This document shows, piece after piece, positions 52,801 through 61,026 of a DNA stretch of 64,000 nt. Source of the DNA: Eleginops maclovinus (taxonomy: Eukaryota > Chordata > Actinopteri > Perciformes > Eleginopidae); the NCBI RefSeq assembly GCF_036324505.1, contig NC_086368.1, forward strand, positions 12,868,921 to 12,932,920, in the 5' to 3' direction. The notes below the pieces were generated by a model that made no database searches, was not told the origin of the DNA, and saw only the letters and a list, made by a program, of their open reading frames with translations. Within the stretch, counting starts at the first letter, position 1, and each line of letters starts with the position of its first letter. The translations under genes and the position numbers were made by a program.

Positions 52801-55800
52801 AACGAACAATGGTCCTGGCTGTGTTCAACTCAATATTACCAGGTACTTCCTACTTTATACTTTAAAGTCCATCCTCATTTTTAACAACACTTAAAAACAC
52901 TAACACTAAAATCTCTAACATCTCTTATCTGCATGAGTCAACGCTGGTTAATGTTTCACTTATGGGAATAGAGGAAACAAGTCTCTAGTGTTTTGAAGTC
53001 AGTGATAAGAATATATGCTGTTATGCAATCAAATACAGGTATTAAAGCCTGGCATATCTACGATTCTCTTTTAGAGAATGGCTTTTTGAGTATAGGCTGA
53101 TTTAAGAGCAGTGTAAAGTAACTGTTCTTCTGAGAAAGCTGGGAGCAATGCCCAGAATAAAAGCGTCCGTCAAAAACTCCCTCTCTCTGTCTGTCCCTGT
53201 CTCAGGTATAATGCTCCTCCTGTTGTGTTTCTTCGCCTTCCTGCACTGCTGGCTCAACCTCTTCGGGGAGCTCCTTGGTTTCGCTGACAGAATGTTTTAC
53301 AAGGTGTGTGTCTTGGCTGATTTTGGTTGGCATCATCCCTCCTATAAGCACCTTATTTTAGGATGTGCTTGTGTTTTTCATGTGGGGATATTGTGATTAA
53401 TGACAAGTAAAATTACAGGCCTGATGGTCCCTAAAACTTCTCCATCCTCATAATCTAGGCTAGAGTTTGCTCTTGGACAAGCTGTGACATAGTTTTTATA
53501 CTCAGGTGCTTTGACTGATGTGTTCCTGCATGTCCAATGTTATGATTAAGAATGATTTATCTACCATAACAGTGAGGCTAGGTCAGAAGGATTTGTGTGG
53601 TGCCTAGAAACCTGAAATGAAGATGCAACACCTTGTTATTAATTATATTAAACCTTTTGCAATGCACATATATCAACATCACTGTAATTGTTCCAGTGTT
53701 AGTCCTACATTTAAGCGCAAACCTCAACAGCAGCTGGAAGCATTGTCTGTCTTCAGTGCTACAAACTAATGCTTTAGTTAAGTTTTAAAGCCATACTGTA
53801 TTTCATTTAAGAAGATCATACAGGTTTGGCTCTCACCAGTTTAACTTCATAACAATCAGTATGTGATTTCAGTTGACTAGATGCTAGAAGTGAAGGAAGC
53901 CTTCTCTAATCTGTTTTTATGTTCACACACACACACTCATTTTACTACTCTGCATTGATATCCTAGGACTGGTGGAACTCGACGTCCTTCGCCAACTATT
54001 ACCGTACCTGGAATGTGGTCGTTCATGACTGGCTCTACCAATACGGATACAGAGACTTCCTCTTGGTGAGTCAATACAGCAATCTACCATGAAATACAAT
54101 GGATAAAACTACAAAACTATGTACAATTGGTGTTGTCTTTATTCCCAAAACAAGCAATATCACATGGTTAAGTCCTTATAGTAGTTTAACACTCCTCCTG
54201 TAATTTAGAGACAAATTCCCCCGCTGAGCCCGCCTGACCTCTAACCCAGACCCTTCCTTTCTCTGATCCCCGCAGCTGTCGAAGAGGAAATTCCGAACAG
54301 CTGCTATGCTCTCCGTCTTCATCGTCTCTGCTGTCGTCCATGAGTACGCCTTGGCCATAGGCTTTGGATTCTTCTATCCCGTCATGTTCTTTCTCTTCGC
54401 CGTCTTTGGAGGTGATGGTTATACTAAGTATTTGAGGAACAATCTTTATCTCTTTTATCTCTTTATATTTATCTCTATCACATTGATAATAACTTGACAT
54501 TATTGGTGTGCTGACCAGGCTGCTTGACGAAAGCATCCGATAAAAAACATGCCTTTCCAAATAAGGAAGAAAATAAGATGGAAAAAGCAAAGAATGACAA
54601 ATATGATTATGTCTAACTCATTACTAAGTCACAATAGCAAATCCTTTAAAACACTCTCTGAATACGACAGCTTGTTGAAAATATGTAAATGTCCCCATCT
54701 ACATTCTGGACTGTGCCTTCAGAGTTGAAATCAGTAATTATTCACAATACACACATTTAAAAGCTATTTGCAGCAGACAACTCATATTGTGCATTGTGTC
54801 CTTTTCCTCTGAGCTCAGAAGTCATTTCACAAAATGTTTTATTTGTTCTCATGCTATTACTGTTTGCCCTTGTTCTTACTAGCACACACCTCAGCCACAA
54901 CACAAATAAACTGTTAGTTTAACTCCAGATAACCTTGACACAAAATCAATAAAAACATCTACTTATTTTGTTCTCTCTTAGTGGTGTTCAACTTTGCCAT
55001 GAACGACAAGCGACAGAGCCCTGTGTTCAACGTCATCATGTGGACGTCTCTCTTCCTCGGACAGGGCGTCCAGGTGTGTTTGTACTGCCAGGAGTGGTAC
55101 GCTCAGATACACTGCCCTCGGACAGAGGTATGTGCTCCACATACAGTACATGTGAATATTGTTCTAGAAAATTGATTCTACTTTTTAAGGGTAGCTTTAC
55201 TTTTTATGAAATTTGACAGGAGCAAGGATCTCTCAAAATATGTTCACAGAGACACAGACTTCTAAAGACGTTACGTCATGATGACACAGACTGACAAAGT
55301 AAAAACATTACCAGCCAACACTTGTCCTACACTATACTGAAATTATTTTAGGTTTTTTACTATGGTATTTGAAGGTTTAAACAACCATCCTAGTGGACTG
55401 TGATTAAGCTCAGTGAGCATGATTGAACAACATCTAAATCCTTTAAATAAAAAAAGCTAAAAATACATAAACAGCTCAAATGTAAGTTGTTGTAATACAA
55501 TGAAGTCTCTACACTTTGACCCCAATGTGTGCAATACTTTAAAAGAAAAATAGGTCAGAAGGTGAACAAACTGAAAACCTAATAAATAAACTAAAACATC
55601 ACATGGTACTTTGCGTGTCAGACGCCAGAAACCACATGAATCAAACTAACTGCTTTCACTGTTTTATAATCCTGGCTTTGTAGTCTGTTGTTATCTCTAG
55701 TCATTCCTGAGCGTCTGTTACCACACAGACTACGTGCATAGTGTGGGCATGTGAATAGCAGAAATGTGTTCTCAAAGAGAGGGCCTACCCAATTTACAAA

Positions 55801-56242
55801 CATAAGCCCATGGAGGATAGCCACATGTGTTAAGAAAAGGTATGTTTGTAAAAATCTGACAAGTAATTCATCCTTTAAAAACCCCCCTTCCAACCCCAAG
55901 CATTTGATGAAGTCACAGATGTAAGGGATTTGCCTGACAGATGGGCACAGATGTACTTAACATACTTATTCTACTATGACAACCAGCTTAAGCATTCAAA
56001 CACGCGTCATTCACTCACACAATGACTTAACACAGTTAACAGCTGTCTAAAAATAGACCTGACATCCTTTGAATTAGATTATTAAGTGATGATGTATGGA
56101 TGTTAAATCATACAGATGAAATGTATGAAAGGATTTCAGATAATGTTAAAATATTTAGAACGATATTTCTGCTTTGTCTCAACAGAACAGCTTCTGGGAG
56201 ATGGTGACGCCTCGATCGTGGACGTGCAGCTACCAGAGATGA
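37804..56242 (+). CDS. soat2: Sterol O-acyltransferase (ACAT), SOAT2-like; 15 coding exons, 532 aa
   Basis: ER multi-pass enzyme of the MBOAT family that esterifies cholesterol with long-chain acyl-CoA. Fifteen exons with AG/GT borders join in one frame of 1599 nt (human SOAT2 is 522 aa, SOAT1 550). It shows the N-terminal oligomerisation helix, about nine hydrophobic segments, the active-site FYxDWWN motif (FYKDWWN, residues 385-391, across the exon 11/12 border) and the catalytic histidine in VVHEYALA (His442). [21 protein letters not shown] and [12 protein letters not shown] segments favour SOAT2 over SOAT1; YALA after HE is SOAT1-like, so the paralogue call is probable only. Start ATG has an ACCATGA context. 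Intron 2 is swollen to 9.55 kb by nested transposons but the coding exons are intact. Confidence 0.88.
37999..38060 (+). CDS. soat2: soat2 exon 2
   Basis: [20 protein letters not shown], acceptor TCTCTCAG, donor GTAAAT. A CAG|CAG tandem acceptor allows one residue more or less. The intron that follows holds the transposon stack. Confidence 0.78.
38147..38154. repeat. 8-bp target duplication, left copy (outer hAT)
   Basis: CTTTCTAA, identical to 47147-47154. Confidence 0.9.
38403..39210 (-). pseudogene. Broken hAT transposase (ZMYM/DUF4371-type), N-terminal part only
   Basis: Reads from ATG near 39210 as [19 protein letters not shown], then a TTF-type zinc finger region ([33 protein letters not shown]) and the start of the catalytic domain ([20 protein letters not shown]). 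A stop codon sits where a lysine would be expected (after HLEALVLL, ~38872). A one-base frameshift follows near 38770. The frame ends ERFVR-stop, far short of a full hAT transposase (600+ aa). The remaining catalytic and dimerisation regions are missing, so an internal deletion is likely. Non-functional. Confidence 0.8.
39296..39303. repeat. 8-bp target duplication, left copy (inner hAT)
   Basis: GTCTAGAC; same as 42188-42195. Confidence 0.92.
39304..42187 (-). mobile_element. Inner hAT element (Charlie/ZBED-like), intact-looking
   Basis: 2884 bp. Ends CAGGGGTTTTCAACTGG and, as reverse complement, CAGGGGTTTTCAACCGG, with further partial matching. Flanked by a perfect, palindromic 8-bp duplication GTCTAGAC (39296-39303 and 42188-42195). 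Carries one long transposase gene on the minus strand. The left 0.57 kb is non-coding with an ATTAA tract near 39477-39497 and duplicated GAGATTGAGAAAAGCAG units at 39746-39783. Inserted at the tip of the neighbouring 4.5 kb element, so it arrived last. Confidence 0.92.
39875..41767 (-). CDS. hAT transposase with BED zinc finger, 630 aa, uninterrupted
   Basis: Start taken at [13 protein letters not shown] (41767); the frame is open 63 codons further upstream but that part looks untranslated. In order: short (E)GQAA(MT)T repeats; a basic segment ([11 protein letters not shown]); a BED-type finger with CFVC and H...HH (LTRHMETHH); a hAT catalytic core with [11 protein letters not shown] (first Asp) and [17 protein letters not shown] (second Asp), then [11 protein letters not shown] (C/D-x2-H region) and [12 protein letters not shown]; and the C-terminal dimerisation block [19 protein letters not shown]. 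All key hAT features are present and no stop or frameshift is seen. Terminal repeats and a target duplication mark it as a transposon, not a domesticated ZBED gene. Similar proteins are commonly named ZBED5- or FAM200-like. Confidence 0.9.
   Translation of the reverse strand: MDRFVVRKVPEGQAAMTEGQAATTEGQAATIGQGQASEASTSQKRRKRKYNEEYVKYGFTVTTDRAGEEVPLCFVCSTILCNEAMKPSKLTRHMETHHVHLKAKPVEYMQQMLRDFKGQQATMRKSAKINENALKASYLVALRVAKSKKPHTIAEQLILPAAIDMCRAMVSEECANKLKTIPLSDNTIGRRIGEMANDVKDQLMAKLQTVLFSLQIDETTDVTNDAQLLTFVRYEDSGTMCEEFLFCKPLPGRTTGVEIFKALDDFFTEHNISWQRCVALCSDGARAMSGSKTGLFAHVRRVAPGVIWTHCLIHREALASKDLSVELSGVFDVVVKTVNFIKRNALNTRLFSSLCHDLGSEHSSLLYHSEVRWLSRGAVLARVFELRGAIYEFLCEKHSDLASNFNDSYWLTKLAYLTDVFAELNKLNSSMQGRDANVMQLYEKLDAFVKKMSKWIERVESNNLAMFPSVEEYPDSTDINDTICEHLRKLMRQFAKYFTDSEEWRRDSKWILLPFSDDASVGSSLTAVEEDKLIEMSTDSVRRHMYDTQPLVKFWISCQTEFPQLAAKAMRCLLPFPTTYLCESGFSTLAYLKNKYRARLDPENDMRLSLSTISPRIDRLCGLHHAQISH
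42188..42195. repeat. 8-bp target duplication, right copy (inner hAT)
   Basis: GTCTAGAC; its last five bases are also the first terminal bases of the 4.5 kb element. Confidence 0.92.
42191..42771 (+). repeat. Left long terminal inverted repeat
   Basis: Reverse-complementary to 46119-46673, ending inward at AACCCAGGTGAATAGGGAAA. Confidence 0.85.
42959..45853 (+). CDS. Transposon protein with FEN1/XPG-like nuclease motifs and CXC cysteine cluster, 964 aa
   Basis: One uninterrupted frame; first ATG at 42959 ([16 protein letters not shown]). The frame stays open back to a TGA at 42860-42862, and the same frame is open again upstream (42644-42859), so a 5' exon or truncation is possible. Residues ~60-110 hold [10 protein letters not shown] and [16 protein letters not shown] (D73, H102). 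Residues ~230-360 hold [31 protein letters not shown] and [17 protein letters not shown]; this middle looks like a family conserved across many marine animals. Residues ~555-800 read as a PIN/FEN1-like nuclease: CLIIDG (D562), DVVFDRY (D605), HEEADTRLV (E703, E704, D706), [11 protein letters not shown] (D727, D729) and ALTGCDTTS (D786). Residues 925-~960 form a tesmin/TSO1-like CXC cluster ([19 protein letters not shown] and more Cys). No recognised DDE signature. Function inferred, not known. Confidence 0.75.
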   Translation: MAFFLRRQDSEPKPSWTVFNQSVSSKEPEQTAVGYLPIVLAPAHEYDTLNTVVKRCMAISSHFGQEHTVITVDQALYCKLMELKWCVEEYQGKLIPRLGGLHIAMNFLKTIGDHMAGSGLAEVWLESGLLGEGAVMLVMSGKAYNKGMRAHKLTLQALWQLLLPTFLAFAAESNKECHDEISAMAADENPEMIPQLITYLKQEQFDSLLKDFIASKSEDVNFVFWWNYMDMVSTLLQFTRAQRDGLWELHLHSFSWMLPYFMRYDHLNYARWGPVYIAEMHQLPEPVLSEFQRGNFVVKRSDQRFNQVDPDQAMEWINGTGKKGGGIIGITKTPSALSRWTLSYNMRSHVAEETHLMFSNTPEKTYVHNEATKSREKRDNRDEMALVLVFKGFKVFDSVSSGSLQNLATKDVATEAIQSSLLSAKDLGQEKVNSFIEKRMIVPEDKDKPEVPIHATLHKSKAKTFASLYEVAKNPKIKDNRTVIKADRNILKRLVTAYEAGRPVDLPAVLKHELLPIPISLAEMNGTLRTGNKSVLVNKLTEDIVCPEAIELPDMSSCLIIDGQALVVALGKPDKAVTFGDLADTFVRAVLKAGCYYKRIDVVFDRYREETIKGATRTRRTKAAQPIRRLVEGRDVPLPKNWTNFLSLPDNKADLANLLSEELCAQAPDDKEIVVAGGFRDEETEVRSSKATTNLTHLRATHEEADTRLVLHAVHCQSDTVVVSSRDTDVLVILVSHFPHVACKKLWLLSGTTRKPQYIPIDAVFNKLPKDSAPSLVAFHALTGCDTTSYIASHTKSTSWKVWKMHHQLLSNLGIGDLTEETQRSSEAFVCRIYDVHKTDSVDAARHILFSRTGKPEAMPPTSDALHFHLLRVHYQAMVWRNAHYATPELPSPLDMGWKDGDSGLQPILMSQNPIPESCLEMIRCACKKQCTTRQCKCRKSGLLCTAMCTCQSDDQCPCLNVEL
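46119..46673 (-). repeat. Right long terminal inverted repeat
   Basis: Mirror of 42191-42771; starts inward with CCCTATTCACTTGGGTTTTT and ends in CCCGTCTA. Confidence 0.85.
47147..47154. repeat. 8-bp target duplication, right copy (outer hAT)
   Basis: CTTTCTAA, identical to 38147-38154. Confidence 0.9.
47155..47610. other. Right remainder of soat2 intron 2
   Basis: Contains the right part of the possible host repeat (to ~47376) and ordinary intron up to acceptor CGTCCTGCAG. Confidence 0.6.
47611..47750 (+). CDS. soat2: soat2 exon 3: N-terminal oligomerisation helix
   Basis: [20 protein letters not shown] to TTNKSAP plus AG. Amphipathic helix typical of ACAT N-termini. Donor GTGAGG. Confidence 0.88.
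47874..47927 (+). CDS. soat2: soat2 exon 4
   Basis: (R)[17 protein letters not shown] plus GA; matches GK.F.AR.SLLDEL of vertebrate ACATs. Donor GTAAGT. Confidence 0.9.
48488..48595 (+). CDS. soat2: soat2 exon 5: first membrane segment
   Basis: (D)[20 protein letters not shown] then [26 protein letters not shown] is a signature of this family. Confidence 0.95.
48596..49282. other. soat2 intron 5, nothing recognised
   Basis: About 0.7 kb with a short TG-rich stretch after the donor. Confidence 0.6.
49283..49565 (+). CDS. soat2: soat2 exon 6: membrane segments
   Basis: (R)[20 protein letters not shown] to [12 protein letters not shown]; three hydrophobic stretches and the conserved LPPASR. 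Donor GTGAGT. Confidence 0.95.
49566..51333. other. soat2 intron 6, nothing recognised
   Basis: About 1.8 kb; no gene or repeat family recognised. Confidence 0.55.
51334..51409 (+). CDS. soat2: soat2 exon 7
   Basis: [20 protein letters not shown] and NIPKE plus one base. MKSYSF.RE is SOAT2-like (SOAT1 has MKAHSFVRE). Donor GTACTG. Confidence 0.93.
51410..52245. other. soat2 intron 7, nothing recognised
   Basis: About 0.8 kb, AT-rich. Confidence 0.55.
52246..52330 (+). CDS. soat2: soat2 exon 8
   Basis: (G)[20 protein letters not shown] then IYRESYP plus [18 protein letters not shown] favours SOAT2. Donor GTAAGA. Confidence 0.94.
52460..52505 (+). CDS. soat2: soat2 exon 9
   Basis: (R)[15 protein letters not shown]; 46-nt exon with correct phase. 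Confidence 0.9.
52713..52842 (+). CDS. soat2: soat2 exon 10
   Basis: [20 protein letters not shown] to LAVFNSILP plus one base; hydrophobic, conserved RLC.P.F. Confidence 0.94.
53206..53303 (+). CDS. soat2: soat2 exon 11: start of active-site motif
   Basis: (G)[20 protein letters not shown] to ADRMFYK. Ends inside FYxDWWN. Donor GTGTGT. Confidence 0.95.
53304..53966. other. soat2 intron 11, nothing recognised
   Basis: About 0.66 kb, no element recognised. Confidence 0.55.
53967..54065 (+). CDS. soat2: soat2 exon 12: DWWN and [13 protein letters not shown]
   Basis: [20 protein letters not shown] to YRDFLL. Highly conserved MBOAT core of ACATs. Confidence 0.97.
54276..54411 (+). CDS. soat2: soat2 exon 13: catalytic histidine
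   Basis: [20 protein letters not shown] then [20 protein letters not shown] to VFG plus G. Contains His442, the MBOAT active-site histidine. Confidence 0.96.
54412..54981. other. soat2 intron 13, nothing recognised
   Basis: About 0.57 kb; AT-rich. Confidence 0.55.
54982..55127 (+). CDS. soat2: soat2 exon 14
   Basis: (V)[20 protein letters not shown] to AQIHCPRTE; contains FLGQG and CQEWYA typical of SOAT2. Confidence 0.95.
55128..56185. other. soat2 intron 14, nothing recognised
   Basis: About 1.06 kb; no gene seen. The 55618-55899 minus ORF is not protein-like. Confidence 0.55.
56186..56242 (+). CDS. soat2: soat2 exon 15, C-terminus
   Basis: [18 protein letters not shown], stop TGA. PRSWTC is the family's C-terminal signature; FW..VTPRSW matches SOAT2. 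Confidence 0.95.
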   Translation, partial: NSFWEMVTPRSWTCSYQR

Positions 56243-56600
56243 TGCTGCCTTTCTGCGTGAATGGAGGGATGAATGATGAAAGGGTAGAGGTCTGAACAAT
56301 GTAAGACTAGCAATAGCAAGGAACTTGAAAGATATGTTAATATGTATGTTTTTTTTAGTGTAATAAGATTTATCTGGGTCAAGATGTGACTGTCACTGTT
56401 ATCTTGTTAAGTTGTTATTCAGATGTGATGCTTTTCACAAGTCTCACTTCTGAATGATTCCTATTTTTATACAGAAAGTATTAAATACTGTAAAACTTTC
56501 TTTAGAAATGATTGCAATGAGCTGATATTTATCGTTTTCCTGTTGATTGTTGTACTGTGCGCAAAATGTTGCATATTAATAAAAGGTATTGACAAAGTCC
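56243..56600 (+). other. soat2: soat2 3' UTR
   Basis: Short UTR with AATAAA at 56578-56583. Confidence 0.7.
56578..56583 (+). promoter_or_regulatory. soat2 polyadenylation signal AATAAA
   Basis: Canonical hexamer 336 nt after the stop codon. Confidence 0.7.
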
Positions 56601-58429
56601 TCGTGTGCAAAGTTTAAAACACTTTTGTCATGTTGTAAAACGTTTTTGTTTATGGATTAAACAAACAAAAATGGATGAGCTTTGGAGATGCTGGCACATT
56701 CTTGACCTCTGCCAGGCTAGCTGTTCCCCTGTTACCAGTACTTATCCTAAGCTAAGCTAATCACCTCCTCAGCTAAAACACAGTCAACAGGGAAAATATG
56801 TAATGTATATTCATAAGCTATTTAAGTATCATAAGATCCCTGAAAGTAGATTTATGAATTATATAATGTTTGTTTTTTTAAAGTCCACAGGGCATCTGGC
56901 CACAGTGTGTGTTACGTGTCTGATCCGGCCTGGGTTGACATTCAGCTGGCAGGGATTGGCTGGGAGAGCATGTACCTTAAACAACCAACCACAGGCAGAG
57001 TCTTATCAGTGTGCCACAAAGCCTCTGTTTGTCTGCCTGCCACCTTCCTCTGAATTCATACAGGAAGAAGAGATTACCATGGGTAGTGTTTGCATTTGTG
57101 ATGTAATGCTCTGTAAACTGATACACTAAAAAACCATGTAAGGTCAGAGAGGCAGAGCAGGACGGCTAGTTTTAGAGGCAGCATCCATATTAGAATGTAT
57201 TATATTTATGTCTACGTTTGACATATTTCATCAAATGTTATGCTTGAAAATGAAATCATCCGTTTCTTGCATTTTCTCTTTTGACATACTTTTATTCCCC
57301 ATCTTTCTTATGACTAATGAAAGGGAGCTGTCATGTATTATTTATGGGATATTTTGGCTAGATGAATACAACGAAAAATAAATTCTAAGTAACACATGCC
57401 GAGTAAGCAGCGACATAAATCTCCATAAAAAGTTGCTTTTGAAAACTGTCCAGCAGAAATTGAACATTGTAATTAGCTTGGAGTCGTGTTTCTGGCCTTC
57501 TGACTAATATAAATAAAATGTTCACTTTCATTTAAGCTTTGGTCTGTTCTTCACCAACTTCTGAATAAATTATCCATCTTTAAAGCTGACGACTGCTTCA
57601 TTTTGGATAACTTTGTCGGGTAGCAGAATTGGCATTTTTCAAAAGCCAAAAAATGTCTGTCTACTGCGGTTAAAGACAGAGTAAAGTTGCGGACCAAAAG
57701 TAAAAATAAAAAACAATGAGCTGAAAGAGGCTAAAAGGCTTTATAGGACTGAGAGAAATTGCAGTCTGGTCAAATCCTTTGATCCGTTCCTGATGTGAAA
57801 ACATTTATAATACAGCTTTGATTTATCTTTGCCAATGGAAGGAAATCACCTGGCAAAAAATGTTTGATCGTTCAGTTTACTGATGGAAGGAAGAGAGATA
57901 TTATTATTTGAGTCTGCAGCTGTAATGCACTGTACATTACATTGTAGATGGATCACTTACACAGTAAACACTTTGAATGAAAGCTGGCATTTTGATATTG
58001 AGCATGTAATGCGGACACTATAACGCATCAACATCAATGTATGTTCAACCATCAGGCTTTCTCACTGTACAAGGCCCATCTCTTTGTCTCTTTCTGGGTC
58101 AAAGTGAAGTTTAAACCAGTTTTCTTGTCATGGTTGAGATGAATGCATCCCAAAGGGTTAACTTCTAAAGCTGTAATACAAACCTTGGCCGGTCCTAATG
58201 TGGAAACTGCAGACACCACAAGCAATGTTATGTTTGCTTCACACTGTATTAATGGAAAATATGCTTAACTTGCACATTGAAAGATTTGATTATATGCCTC
58301 CACACATAATGCCCTGCAACAATACCTCAGCTGCAGCCCTCTGGTATGAACATTTTCAGGTTACCTGCTTAAAACACACCATTGTTATGGCAGTATAAAA
58401 TAAAGGAATAAATGAAATCAAAGTGACAC
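56601..58429. other. Intergenic region between convergent soat2 and igsf8-like genes
   Basis: About 1.8 kb. Includes a common fish repeat fragment (56690-56775); the rest shows no gene. Confidence 0.6.
56690..56775 (+). repeat. Fragment of a common teleost repeat (TTACCAGTACTTATCCTAAG type)
   Basis: GGCTAGCTGTTCCCCTGTTA then CCAGTACTTATCCTAAGCTA and AGCTAA. This phrase (usually ...GTTTCCAGTCTTTATGCTAAGC) recurs across fish genomes. Family name unknown to me. Confidence 0.55.
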
Positions 58430-60898
58430 TTTAATTCCAGAGTGGTTTATTGGTTTGACAACTGGCAGGTTCGCCAAAGCACCATAAGAAACAAACTGAG
58501 TTATAACCCGCCATTTTTGTATTTCAATGGTAGCAAGATGCATTCAGGAACAGTGGTATTAAAGCATAGAGTAAACAGTCCAAACAAAACATAACACCTT
58601 CACAAAAGGGTTAAACACAGCCTTAAAGAATAGTACAACTTAGACAGCAGCTTTCACACTTTGCACGCTGTGAGCTACACTTTTAACAGCTGGCTGTATT
58701 TCTCAGGGAAGAGAAAGAAATGAATTGATTGCGAGCCACACTGCCTGTAAGAGATATAGTGGGAGATAAAGGGGGAAGGGCAGCAGGATACAAACTGCAG
58801 TCATAACCAGGGATTAGAGATGAGCACGCAGATACTCACCTACTTTCATCTGAAACACCAGCCACCACTGTGCTGCTGCTTCTGGGCTGTGTATGCCTGG
58901 GAATCATTTAGTGCATGTGTGTGCAAAAGTGTGTTATTATGTGGCGGTTGGGTATGTGGGGGAACAAATCAGCTCTGAATAGTTGATCTGGAACAAAGTG
59001 GCTCAGGAAGCAAGCAGAGCCGTGATTTTTATTCCCTAATATCCGTGAAAAACATCTATAATCGGGGGTTTAGAGCACACAGGTTGGGCAGGAGAGGCAG
59101 ATTCAGATGGACTCTCATATTGAAACCAGGAGACAGACACAGACAGTAAGACAAACTGCGACCATAAAGTATAGCTCAGTGCAAACAAACTTAGCAAAGC
59201 AGAAAAATGACCTGGAATAATTTCAAGAGGGAACCACAAGCTGGATAACAACATATTTGACTTTCTTCCTCCTTTCCACAAACATGTATCTTGCTTTAAG
59301 TGGGCACACAATGTGGGCAAGCTCAAACTTTTCTTAAGTGTTACTCCGGACAGGAGGTGGAGGATGGATTTCACTAATCATGAGTGTGCAAAGAATAAAT
59401 CTGTCCTACAGATTTCTGGTGGCTAGCAGCAGGGCTATAGTCATAATAGGTCTTGGCTGCAGCAATGTGTGGCCTGAACCACATGATGACTGCAATGCCA
59501 ACGATAGTGAGACTTCACTCAACTATTAGGTCATATGACTGTGCTGCTTAGGAGGTTTTAAACTCGGGACAAGAAATCCAAACCGTGTTAAACAACACAA
59601 ACGTTTTTCTGTTAGTGTAACAAACAGAGGATTCTTTTACACAGTACTGTTTTTCTGTCTCAGACACAAAGGGCAATAGGAAAAAAAACACTATTATAAG
59701 TATTTGCTCAAGTACAGCAAAGGAGTGACTTTTCAGCCTGAAGGATATCAAGTAAGAGAAGGATACCGAGGAGCTTTGGTCGCAGTCCCATTTGTGTCTA
59801 AGTGCTTCAAAAGAGCAGAACAGACTGCTGCAGAATATTAAACACAAGAGCTTTGCCAAAGAAAGCAGTCTTTCTCGCATCAAGAAAAATAAAAACTGCT
59901 AAACTCCATACAATATTTACATATTGGCTCAGTGCATAATGGATATATTGTCCATTTATCTTAGTCGAATCTATACAAGTCCATATAGAAAACTCACTTC
60001 AGTGTGAAGCGTCACAGGCGAGGAATGCTTGTGTTTAGAATTGATTCTCAATTGGTCTTGGCATTAGAAAGCCTCCAGCCAGCGCCTGCCTTATTAAGTA
60101 ACAGACAGAGACTGTGTTTACATGCAGAGTGGTTTTGGGCTGCAAGCAGTGGAAGGTCCCTGCTTATATTAAGTTTTGGAGGCTGAACTGCTCCCATCAG
60201 CATTCATGTGACTGTCAGTGGCAGTGCTAGAGGCTTTATCATGCAGACGGACATAGACATTAAAAGAAAAACACGCAGTGTGAGGAAAACAACTGGAACA
60301 GTATAAACAATTTGTGAAAACACAGAATATCCTTTGTGTGAAAATAGAACTGTTACGAAATGTGTTGATCTAAAAATGAAACAATCAAACAATGACTTTT
60401 AAGAGGGTAGTTTGTTTGAATTTTCCTTGAGAATGTTTACTGCAACTAAAAGATTTCTCTCATGTGAAACAAAAGAAACCTGCAGTACCTTCTTTACTTT
60501 TGACCATGTCACAAAAATCTTGCCAATTTTTACCATTTTCCATTCTGGACCGAAAGTTAATCTGCAACAAAGGGATCATTAATAATCTAGGTTAACTAAC
60601 ATCAAAATGGTCTAAAAAAATGTAGGGCTTGGCCCAGTAAGGGTCATTGTATGGTGACTAAAATATGTCTAGAGGAGTTTTGGATATAAAAATACAAGAT
60701 AATTTAAAACAGAATCTTTTGGCATTGGTTGTTAAACAGAAAGGTCTAAACACAGAAAACCAGCAGGGTCATTTTTCACTTCATTCTTGTCTTTAAGTTA
60801 TTTCTCAACCATTTTTAGCCCATTATGTTCTGGGCATCACGTCTTTGTGCCTCTTCGCAAACATTCAGACTTCAGATCGGCAGCAACAGCGGGTCAAC
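58430..60898 (-). other. igsf8-like 3' UTR
   Basis: About 2.5 kb of non-coding sequence after the stop. A minus-strand AATAAA (TTTATT at 58446-58451) is a plausible polyadenylation signal. Extent inferred. Confidence 0.5.
58446..58451 (-). promoter_or_regulatory. Candidate polyadenylation signal, igsf8-like gene
   Basis: AATAAA on the minus strand, the best distal signal before the intergenic gap. Confidence 0.45.
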
Positions 60899-61026
60899 TT
60901 ATTTTGGAGTGCGCTGCTTTGCCAGTCGCTTCATGAAGCAACAGGTCACTGTTGAGATGATGAGGATGCCCACAAACAAGGCCGAAGAGACGCCGACAAC
61001 CAGAGGGATGAGGAGGAGGTCTTCAG
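60899..61026 (-). CDS. igsf8: igsf8-like last exon: transmembrane helix and tail
   Basis: (A)EDLLLIPLVVGVSSALFVGI then LIISTVTCCFMKRLAKQRTP and K, stop TAA. Acceptor CCCTCCCCCAG. One membrane span, juxtamembrane CC, short basic tail. Confidence 0.85.
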